From an uncultured Georgenia sp. (GTDB lineage: Bacteria > Actinomycetota > Actinomycetes > Actinomycetales > Actinomycetaceae), in NCBI RefSeq assembly GCF_937958535.1, contig NZ_CALGNQ010000214.1:1-5432 (forward strand): 5,432 nt of DNA. Reading direction: 5' to 3'. The translations under genes and the position numbers were made by a program. This document shows positions 1 through 5,432 of this stretch, piece after piece (position 1 is the stretch's first letter; each line of letters starts with the position of its first letter). Under the pieces are notes generated by a model. The model worked only from the letters and a program-made list of their open reading frames with translations, made no database searches and was not told the DNA's origin.

Positions 1-223
1 ACCTCCCACCGAGAGCCAAGACCCCGCCGAGAGCCCACTTCCCACCGAGAGCTCAGTTCCCGCCGAGAGCTGAGTTCCCATCGAGAGCTGAGTTCTCACC
101 GAGCGCTGAGTTCTCACCGAGAGCTCACTTCCCACCGAGAGCTGAGTTCCCATCGAGCTGAGTTCTCACCGAGCGCTGAGTTCCAGCCGAGGCTCACGTC
201 CTGCTGAGTGCCAGCCGAGAGCT
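1..223. repeat. Degenerate 18-bp tandem repeat array (open at left edge)
   Basis: About twelve head-to-tail copies of an 18-bp unit, consensus CCGAGAGCTGAGTTCCCA. The CCGAGAGCT half starts at 9, 27, 45, 63, 81, 99, 117 and 135, exactly 18 bp apart. After that the phase slips: the copy at 153 lacks two bases (TCGAGCT) and the copy at 187 lacks one. The copies at 204 and 215 are decayed, and 224 onward no longer fits. A higher-order duplication is visible, because 72-107 recurs at 144-177 (period 72 bp, four units) apart from the two-base deletion. Three copies contain the small dyad TGAGTTCTCA (89-98, 107-116, 159-168). Position 1 begins inside a unit, so the array continues outside the window. 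It lies just past the 3' end of the minus-strand regulator. The function is unknown. It may be an intergenic minisatellite, or less likely the repeat-coded tail of a plus-strand gene. Confidence 0.9.
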
Positions 224-246
224 CGTCCTCCCGGACACCGGCCCGG

Positions 247-1803
247 TCACAGCCCGAGGCGGGCCAGCATCTCCAACGCTTCCGGGCGCCGGCTGACCCC
301 GAGTTTGCGGTAGGCCGAACGCAGCTGGGTCTTGACGGTGTTGACCGAGAGGAACAGCCGCTGCGCGATCTCCTCGCGGGTCAGGCCCTCGCGGAGGAGC
401 TGCAGCACCTCGACCTCCGCGTCGGACAGTGGTGCGGCGAGCTCGGCGCGCACCTCTACCGTGGCAAGTCCGTGGCGTTCGACGAGCTCGACCGCCCGGG
501 CGCCCTCGGGCGAGTCGGCCAGGGCGCCCAGCGTCTCGCGGGTGAGATAGCGCAGCGTGGACCAGGTCCCCCGGTCCAGCACCTCGCGCAGGGTGTGCAG
601 GAGCAGGCGGCGCCCCTCCTCCACGCGGCCCTCGGCAACCGTCGCCTGGGCGCGGAGCAGCGCGTGCGCCCGGTGCAGACGGTCGTCGAACGTGGCGGGC
701 AGCTCCAGCCGGGTGACCTCCGGGTAGCGGCCCGCCGTGAACAGGTGCAGGGCACGGGCCAGCGCCACCTGGGCGGTCGCGCCGCGGGCATCCTCGGGTG
801 GGGCGGGCAGACCGCAGAGGTCAGCGCGCGCGACGACGCGCGCGTCCGAGACCGCGGTGGCGATGACACCGTCGGCCCCGGCCGGTGGGAGGCCGGCCGC
901 CGCGGCGGCGTCGCACAGCTCGTCGGCCTGGCGCGAGCGGCCGGTCAGCGTGAGGTGGCGGACGTGGGCCTCCAGGGCCACCGGCCAGAACTCGCCGTGG
1001 GCGAGCGGCGAGGCACCGGCCCGGCGCAGGTCCTCTGCCCGCGGGTCGAGCATGTCGACGGCACAGATGTAGTCCGTGAGCGAGATGGTGTCGTCCACCA
1101 TCCGCTCGACCCAGCTCTGTGTCCGGGACAGTGCCCGGGCCCGCTCGTTGACCTGGAGGGCCTCGGTGACGTCCCCGCTCATGGCGTGGGCGAGGGCGAG
1201 CTTCGCCGTCGCCTCGCGCACCACGAAGGGGAAGCGGTCGGGGCGGTGGGTGTCCAGGGCGCCCAGGAGTAGCCCCTTGGCCGTGGTCACCTCCCCGGCC
1301 AGGAGTGCCGTGAGCGCCGCCTGGACGAGCCACAGCGCGATGGCGCCGCCCGACCCGTCGACCGGTCGGCCGCGCTGGGCACGAACACGCTCGGCGGCTC
1401 GACGCACCTGTGTCATCGCCAGTGCCGGTCGCCCGCGCAGCCGGAGGTCGGCGATGTAGCGCGCGAGCTCTGCCGGTGACGCCGCCCGGCGGGGCGGCGG
1501 CTCCGGCTCCAGCAGGTCCTCCACCAGGCCGTGCCCCGCGGTCCGGGCGAGGTAGCCGGCGTTGGGCAGTGCAGCCAGCGCGTCCGGCGGGGCGGCTGCC
1601 ACCACCCGTCGCAGGTCGGCCGGGTCGACGGCGAACCAGATCTCGACCCAGTGCTCGTCGAGGACCTGCAGGGCCGTCGCCCAGTCACCCGCCTCGACAG
1701 CGGGCATGAACGTCGTCGTCGCCGGCGTCGGCTCCGCGTCGATCGTCGTGCGATCCACCTTCTCACCCCCGACCTCTCTCCCGGACGCTCGTCCGGTGCG
1801 CAT
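247..1803 (-). CDS. LuxR-family transcriptional regulator with helical (TPR-like) N-terminal region
   Basis: A cytoplasmic DNA-binding regulator of 518 residues as called. The C-terminal residues 459-518 (bases 250-429) form a classic LuxR-type helix-turn-helix. They start LSDAEVEVLQLL, include EEIAQRLFLSVNTVKTQL, and end in YRKLGVSRRPEAL, matching the family pattern of an invariant Glu before the scaffold helix and a TVK recognition helix. Residues 34-455 are Ala/Leu/Arg-rich, predicted helical and TPR-like, for example the stretches near 111-140 and 340-430. There is no Walker A motif, no response-regulator receiver and no PAS or GAF signature, so it resembles the C-terminal half of a MalT/LAL-type regulator rather than a complete one. 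The start is uncertain. ATG at 1801-1803 has little Shine-Dalgarno support, while GTG at 1756-1758 would give 503 residues and follows a purine-rich GGTGAGAAG. The gene is divergent from the surface-protein gene, which it may control (inferred). The ligand is unknown. Confidence 0.93.
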   Translation of the reverse strand: MRTGRASGREVGGEKVDRTTIDAEPTPATTTFMPAVEAGDWATALQVLDEHWVEIWFAVDPADLRRVVAAAPPDALAALPNAGYLARTAGHGLVEDLLEPEPPPRRAASPAELARYIADLRLRGRPALAMTQVRRAAERVRAQRGRPVDGSGGAIALWLVQAALTALLAGEVTTAKGLLLGALDTHRPDRFPFVVREATAKLALAHAMSGDVTEALQVNERARALSRTQSWVERMVDDTISLTDYICAVDMLDPRAEDLRRAGASPLAHGEFWPVALEAHVRHLTLTGRSRQADELCDAAAAAGLPPAGADGVIATAVSDARVVARADLCGLPAPPEDARGATAQVALARALHLFTAGRYPEVTRLELPATFDDRLHRAHALLRAQATVAEGRVEEGRRLLLHTLREVLDRGTWSTLRYLTRETLGALADSPEGARAVELVERHGLATVEVRAELAAPLSDAEVEVLQLLREGLTREEIAQRLFLSVNTVKTQLRSAYRKLGVSRRPEALEMLARLGL

Positions 1804-1837
1804 CCTTGCCGCACCCGGTGGCTGCCACTTCGGTCGC

Positions 1838-1875
1838 CACCCTCACCCGCAGGGCGAATCTGAGGGTGATTTTTT
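1838..1875 (+). promoter_or_regulatory. 8-bp perfect inverted repeat plus T-run (operator or terminator-like hairpin)
   Basis: CACCCTCA at 1838-1845 is the exact reverse complement of TGAGGGTG at 1861-1868, with a 15-base loop. The right arm is followed by A and then six T (1870-1875). Read on the plus strand this has the shape of an intrinsic terminator, although the stem is short and the loop long. It lies between two divergent genes, so no plus-strand gene in view ends here. A regulatory role, as operator dyad or leader attenuator of the surface-protein gene, is therefore at least as likely. The arms also contain TCACC (1843-1847) and GGTGA (1865-1869). Confidence 0.4.
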
Positions 1876-1885
1876 GGGATTCACC
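1865..1885. promoter_or_regulatory. Candidate 21-bp operator dyad GGTGA-N11-TCACC
   Basis: GGTGA at 1865-1869 and TCACC at 1881-1885 form a perfect 5-bp dyad with 11 bases between. This is close to the overall size of typical dimeric LuxR-type operators. A third box, TCACC, lies at 1843-1847. The dyad spans the most AT-rich patch of the window and sits just upstream of the candidate promoter for the surface-protein gene. Short dyads arise by chance, so binding by the neighbouring regulator is only a suggestion. Confidence 0.3.
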
Positions 1886-1887
1886 TG

Positions 1888-1914
1888 TTGATGACTGACG
1901 CGCCGTCTGATGAT
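1888..1914 (+). promoter_or_regulatory. Weak candidate promoter for the surface-protein gene
   Basis: TTGATG at 1888-1893 resembles a -35 hexamer (first four bases match). Two -10 candidates follow: GATGAT at 1909-1914, with four matches to TATAAT but only a 15-base spacer, and TGATAC at 1911-1916, with a 17-base spacer but poor identity. Neither is convincing. The position, about 60-80 bases before the start codon, is reasonable. No clear promoter could be identified for the divergent regulator. Confidence 0.25.
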
Positions 1915-1958
1915 ACCGCCTGGGGTTTTCCGACCGACCCCGCGGTGCGGACACAAGT

Positions 1959-1963
1959 GGAGG
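1959..1963 (+). promoter_or_regulatory. Ribosome binding site of the surface-protein gene
   Basis: GGAGG lies seven bases upstream of the GTG at 1971. This is near-ideal spacing and fixes a non-ATG start. The next in-frame start-type codon, GTG encoding residue 31, would cut into the hydrophobic core of the signal peptide, so 1971 is the best start. Confidence 0.85.
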
Positions 1964-1970
1964 TTGCGAA

Positions 1971-2120
1971 GTGAATACAGGGGGCCCTGGCCAGGTCAGT
2001 CGGTCGCGGCGGAATGCGCAGCGACGCAGGGCGAGGCGGCGCGCTCGGCAACGCGGCGTCGTGCTGACGGCGCTGCTCGGGTTGCTCGCGACGTTCGCCC
2101 TGGTGGTCCCGGCACCGGCT
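1971..2120 (+). other. Signal peptide of the surface protein
   Basis: Residues 1-50. The basic segment spans 11-28 with eleven arginines, followed by a hydrophobic core at 30-46 and a small-residue cleavage region PAPAA at 47-51. Cleavage is most likely after residue 50. The RR pairs lie well before the hydrophobic core and are not followed by the usual Tat consensus (no RRxFLK-type motif), so Sec export is the better guess. Confidence 0.8.
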
Positions 2121-5100
2121 GCCACGGTGCACGAGCTCATCGGGGAGTGGGCGGACGATCTTCCCGAGACCGTCCAGACGGGCGACGCCCTGGCAGCCAC
2201 CTGGCGCATCAACGTCAACGACGACGCGGCCGCACCCGGTAACGAGCCGGTGGACGACGTCACCTTCGAGGTCACTCTGGCCAACGCGCGGTTCGAGGGC
2301 CTGCCGGCGGCGTGCCTGACCGAGGGCGTGGACCCGGAGTCCTCGATCACCCCGGACGGCGCGACACTGCTGTGCAACCTCGGCACGGTCGACCAGGGCA
2401 CCGCCGTGGTCGTGACGACGGGAGTCGTCGTCGACGGCACGTCCGGTGAGGCGGTCTCCGCGACAGGGTCCATCGCTGGCGCGAGCATCGCGCTGCCCGA
2501 GGTCACCATCGACAACGAGTTCGCGATGGACATCCGCTGGCAGACCAACAACGGCCACACCACGCGCAACGGCAACAACGTCGACGCCCGATTCCAGTGG
2601 TCGCTCTTCCACGGCGCGGGCGCCGACCCGGGTTCGGACTCGGTGAGCTACACCATCACGCCGCGGACCTCCACCGGCAGCACGGTGACCGCCGCCGGTT
2701 GCCAGGCCTTCACGACGAGGGGTGCCAGTGGCCACCCGTACTCGGGCGGCGACCACCCCGCGGACCGGGTCGCACCATTCGTCGACACCTGCACCCTGAC
2801 CGCGAACGGAAACGGGACTTTCACTCTCACGCTCTCGGGGATCGACTACTCCAAGAGCCACGTCCCCACCCACGACTCCACCGGGGCGCCGCTGCCACTC
2901 GGCACGGACGTCGTCGCGGCCGGCCAGATCACCCTGCGGGTGCTCAACGCCCCCAACGCCGGCAACCTCGAGATCTCCGTCAGTGCCCCTCAGTACGTCA
3001 GCCCCACCGGCGACACCCACGCCGACGACTCGACCAACAACTCCTCGGCCACCACGTGGACCAGCGGAGTCTGGAGCGCCGGCTGGCGCCCCAACTACAC
3101 CGGACAGTCCCTGCCGTCCTGGTCGGACACCTACCGGGCCGCGCCCGGTACCCGCGTCCAGCAGAACGTCAGCCTCCTCTACGGACGCGATCCCAGCAGC
3201 ATCACGGTCAGCTCGTTCCAGCAGTGCCTCGTCCTCGACTCCCGCTACGTCGAGTTCGTCGATGCACGGTACGGCGACGGGGCGGGCTGGAACTCCGCCC
3301 GGCGCGAGGACGGTGTGACGTTCTACTACTACACGGGCAGCTCCGCGCTGTTGAACCCCGGCAGCAGCTCCTACGACCCGAACCAGTTCCTCTGCAACGG
3401 CACCTCGGGCTGGACGACAGCGAAGCCGGCCGACCTCTCCCAGGTCCGCGCCGTCCGGGTCACGGTCCCGCGCCAGACGGTCATCGACAGCGATTGGGCC
3501 ACCCTGCGAGTGCTGACCGACATCAGGGAGGACACCCCGGTCGGGACCGACGTGTGGAGCTGGGCCGCGTACACCACCAACACCGGTACGTGGCAACACC
3601 CCCACCGCAGCACCAACGCCTCCGACGCGCCTGCGTCGGGAGTCCGCACGCCGGACGCCCGTTACCCCTATGCGGCGGCCGGCCGGGACATCCTGCGCAC
3701 GATCGGCGCCCAGCCGACCGTCACCAAGGCCGCCGACCCGGTGGTCGCCCTGCCCAACGGCACGATCACCTACACGCTGGGCTACGCGGCCGAAGGCGCC
3801 GGAGCCATCCCGGAGACGGTCGACGGCTATGTGCTCAAGGACGTGCTGCCGGCGGGTATCACCTACGTGCCCGGTTCCGCGTCCCCGGAGCCTGCGGTGG
3901 GCACCGACAGCGCCGGGAGACAGGTGCTCACCTGGACGCTGGACGAGGTCGCGACGAACACGCTCCACACCCTGACCTACGACGGCCTGGTGGCCGGGGA
4001 CGTCGAGCCCGGCGCACCCCTGACGAACTCGGTCGACGCCTCCTACGGCGGCACCACCTCAGCTGCGGCCACGGCCACCGTGACGGTGGGCTCGGACGGA
4101 TGGACGCAGATCGTCAAGACGTCCGACCAGGCCTTCATCCCGAACCTGGCCGGCGACGGCGTCGGCGAGGGGGCCTGGACCGTCACCGTGCGCTCCCAGG
4201 ACCCGACGACGCAGGCCTTCACCGACGTCATCGACATCCTTCCCTACGTTGGTGACGAGCGGGGGACCGCCTTCTCGGGCAGCTACACGCTGACCGGCGT
4301 GGACACCGTCGAGGGGGCGGACGTGTACTACACCACGGCCGACCCCGCGCAGCTCAGCGACGACCCCGCGCACCCGTCCAACGGACGGGCCGGCGACGTC
4401 ACGGGGAACACGGTGGGGTGGACCACCGAGTTCACCCCCGAGGCGACAGCGGTCCGGGTCATCGGTCCGGAGCTTGCCTCCGGGGCGGCGCAGCAGTTCA
4501 CCGTCGGCATCGCCACCGACGGCGCCGAGGCCGGTGACACGTTCGTCAACCGGGCCCAGGGCCGGGCCGAGCACACCGGCCTCGTCATGCGGACCTCCGC
4601 GCCGACGACGGTGGCGAACCACTACTCGGCCTCCCTGAAGAAATACGTCCAGGACGCCGAGGGGCAGTGGCACGACGCCAACGACCCGGTGGAGTACCCG
4701 AGCTTCCGGATCGGTGACGAGGTGACCTACCGCGTCGTCGTGGAGAACACGGGCGGAGGGACGCTGACGAACATCGTCGTGGCGGACGACCGACAGCCCG
4801 AGCTCGGGGCGTTCACCATCGAGTCCCTCGCGCCGGGGGAGACCGAGACGCACGAGTACACGATCACGCTCGACGAGTCCTCCGGGGGCGCGCTGGTCAA
4901 CACCGCCTCGGCCACGGTGGACACCCCGCCGGACATGGAGGAGCCGCCGACCATCCCGGACGACCCTGCCGGTGTCGACGTCGTCAACTACACCGTGGCG
5001 AAGTCCTCCGCGCCCGCCTCCGGCGCGACGGTCGCACCGGGGGACACGGTCACCTACACGGTGACGGTCACCCAGGAGGGCTCCGTCCCGGCCGAGGCCT

Positions 5101-5432
5101 GGTTCCGAGACGCGCTCACCGAGGTCCTGGACGACGCGACCTACAACGGGGACGTCACCGCCGACATCGGCACGGCCGTGGTCGAGGACGGTGTGCTCTC
5201 CTGGGAGGGCACCGTCCCGGTCGGCGGCACCGCGACCATCACCTACTCCGTGACCGTCGACGAGTCCGCGGACCTCGGTGACGCGACCCTGACCAACGCC
5301 GTCCTCTCGCCCGGCTGCACGGACGAGTGCGGGACCACCCACCCCGTCGGCTGGTTCACCTACGCCAAGGACTCCGACCCGGCACCGGGCTCGGACGTCC
5401 AGGTGGGCGACACTGTCGAGTACACGGTCACG
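1971..5432 (+). CDS. Large secreted surface protein with DUF11-like Ig-fold repeats (partial, C-terminus outside window)
   Basis: One open frame of 1154 codons starts at GTG and has no stop before the window end. Residues 1-28 form a long basic n-region with 11 Arg and no Lys. Residues 30-46 are hydrophobic (VVLTALLGLLATFALVV), and a signal-peptidase site is likely after APA (residue 50). Residues 51-580 are Ser/Thr/Asp/Asn-rich, beta-strand-like and not recognised; they carry Cys pairs 115/135, 244/274 and 419/475. From 581 onward come Ig-like repeats: 581-705 DUF11-like, 708-882 a longer relative, 885-985 DUF7507-like, 1007-1122 DUF7927-like, and 1129-1154 the start of another. The family names are from memory of consensus patterns. 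The composition is acidic and very poor in Lys. Such proteins act outside the cell as stalks or adhesins and usually end in an LPXTG-type wall anchor or a membrane segment, which would lie beyond the window. It is divergent from the LuxR regulator, which may control it. The partner or ligand is unknown. Confidence 0.93.
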   Translation, partial: MNTGGPGQVSRSRRNAQRRRARRRARQRGVVLTALLGLLATFALVVPAPAATVHELIGEWADDLPETVQTGDALAATWRINVNDDAAAPGNEPVDDVTFEVTLANARFEGLPAACLTEGVDPESSITPDGATLLCNLGTVDQGTAVVVTTGVVVDGTSGEAVSATGSIAGASIALPEVTIDNEFAMDIRWQTNNGHTTRNGNNVDARFQWSLFHGAGADPGSDSVSYTITPRTSTGSTVTAAGCQAFTTRGASGHPYSGGDHPADRVAPFVDTCTLTANGNGTFTLTLSGIDYSKSHVPTHDSTGAPLPLGTDVVAAGQITLRVLNAPNAGNLEISVSAPQYVSPTGDTHADDSTNNSSATTWTSGVWSAGWRPNYTGQSLPSWSDTYRAAPGTRVQQNVSLLYGRDPSSITVSSFQQCLVLDSRYVEFVDARYGDGAGWNSARREDGVTFYYYTGSSALLNPGSSSYDPNQFLCNGTSGWTTAKPADLSQVRAVRVTVPRQTVIDSDWATLRVLTDIREDTPVGTDVWSWAAYTTNTGTWQHPHRSTNASDAPASGVRTPDARYPYAAAGRDILRTIGAQPTVTKAADPVVALPNGTITYTLGYAAEGAGAIPETVDGYVLKDVLPAGITYVPGSASPEPAVGTDSAGRQVLTWTLDEVATNTLHTLTYDGLVAGDVEPGAPLTNSVDASYGGTTSAAATATVTVGSDGWTQIVKTSDQAFIPNLAGDGVGEGAWTVTVRSQDPTTQAFTDVIDILPYVGDERGTAFSGSYTLTGVDTVEGADVYYTTADPAQLSDDPAHPSNGRAGDVTGNTVGWTTEFTPEATAVRVIGPELASGAAQQFTVGIATDGAEAGDTFVNRAQGRAEHTGLVMRTSAPTTVANHYSASLKKYVQDAEGQWHDANDPVEYPSFRIGDEVTYRVVVENTGGGTLTNIVVADDRQPELGAFTIESLAPGETETHEYTITLDESSGGALVNTASATVDTPPDMEEPPTIPDDPAGVDVVNYTVAKSSAPASGATVAPGDTVTYTVTVTQEGSVPAEAWFRDALTEVLDDATYNGDVTADIGTAVVEDGVLSWEGTVPVGGTATITYSVTVDESADLGDATLTNAVLSPGCTDECGTTHPVGWFTYAKDSDPAPGSDVQVGDTVEYTVT
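3711..5432 (+). other. Tandem Ig-like (DUF11-type) repeat region of the surface protein
   Basis: Five successive modules share a common plan. Each has a Lys near the first strand, a strand of the type GDTVTYTVTV, an Asp-containing strand such as LKDVLPAGITYVPGS, a later (I/L)TYxVTV-like strand, and a final strand with Asn such as LTNSVDASY. Module 1 covers residues 581-705 with NGTITYTLGY. Module 2 covers 708-882 with AWTVTVRS and FTDVIDILPYVGDERGTAFSG. Module 3 covers 885-985 with IGDEVTYRVVVENTG. Module 4 covers 1007-1122 with PGDTVTYTVTV and the pair C1116/C1120. Module 5 begins near 1129 with YAKDSDPAPGSDV and is cut off. Modules 4 and 5 look most alike (AKSSAPASGATVAPGDTVTY versus AKDSDPAPGSDVQVGDTVEY), suggesting recent internal duplication. 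Such modules usually act as a stalk that lifts an N-terminal functional region away from the cell. Confidence 0.85.

Noticed and set aside
1..223. CRISPR array
   Set aside because: The whole 18-bp unit is repeated without unique spacers and is much shorter than a CRISPR repeat-spacer unit; it is a simple tandem repeat.
231..241. CCGGACACCGG hairpin as terminator of the regulator gene
   Set aside because: The stem is only four base pairs with a three-base loop, there is no T-run on the minus strand after it, and it lies right at the stop codon. This is too weak to call.
208..1272. Plus-strand open frame of 354 codons opposite the regulator gene
   Set aside because: It is antisense to the LuxR gene, whose helix-turn-helix is unmistakable. 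The translated product is low-complexity Gly/Arg/Gln-rich with no recognisable motif, as expected of a GC-rich shadow frame.
1881..3968. Minus-strand open frame of 695 codons
   Set aside because: It is antisense to the surface-protein gene, with an Arg/Gly/Val-rich low-complexity product. The plus strand here encodes a signal peptide and clear DUF11-like repeats in one continuous frame with a ribosome binding site.
2597..4255. Plus-strand open frame of 552 codons in another frame
   Set aside because: The product is Arg/His/Pro-rich without motifs and overlaps the surface-protein frame throughout; it results from GC-rich codon bias.
5046..5075. GGTCACC/GGTGAC palindromic stretch inside the surface-protein gene
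   Set aside because: It is explained by codons for alternating Thr and Val (TVTYTVTVT) in a beta strand of module 4, not by a separate DNA element.
4059..5342. Minus-strand open frame of 427 codons
   Set aside because: It is antisense to the DUF11-like repeats, with Arg/Gly/Val-rich composition and no domain signature.

Overview
The window looks like a piece of a high-GC actinobacterial chromosome. Both genes have third codon positions that are almost all G or C. The large gene is an exported, Ig-like repeat surface protein of the kind common in cell-wall-decorated actinomycetes. Members of the Micrococcales such as Cellulomonas-type genera would fit, but that placement is an inference from style, not from a marker gene.

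Layout: (1) Positions 1-223 hold a degenerate tandem array of an 18-bp unit that runs off the left edge. (2) Positions 247-1803 on the minus strand encode a complete LuxR-type transcriptional regulator. It has a clear C-terminal helix-turn-helix and a long helical N-terminal part without a nucleotide-binding motif. (3) Positions 1804-1970 are a divergent intergenic region and the only AT-rich patch in the window. It contains an 8-bp perfect inverted repeat followed by a T-run, three TCACC/GGTGA boxes, a weak candidate promoter and a good Shine-Dalgarno site. (4) Positions 1971-5432 on the plus strand are one uninterrupted reading frame of 1154 codons that runs off the right edge. It has an arginine-rich signal peptide, an unrecognised stretch of about 530 residues carrying three cysteine pairs, and then successive DUF11-like Ig-fold repeats. 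The last repeat is cut by the window end.

The simplest functional reading is a divergent regulator-target pair in which the LuxR protein controls expression of the surface protein, and possibly of itself, from the shared intergenic region. This is inferred from gene arrangement and from dyad elements; nothing in the sequence proves it. The points most worth following up are the Lys/Asp/Asn pattern repeated in every Ig-like module (a possible set of intramolecular isopeptide bonds), the strictly paired cysteines, the unrecognised N-terminal region, the intergenic dyads and the 18-bp array. I saw no RNA gene, CRISPR array or mobile element.
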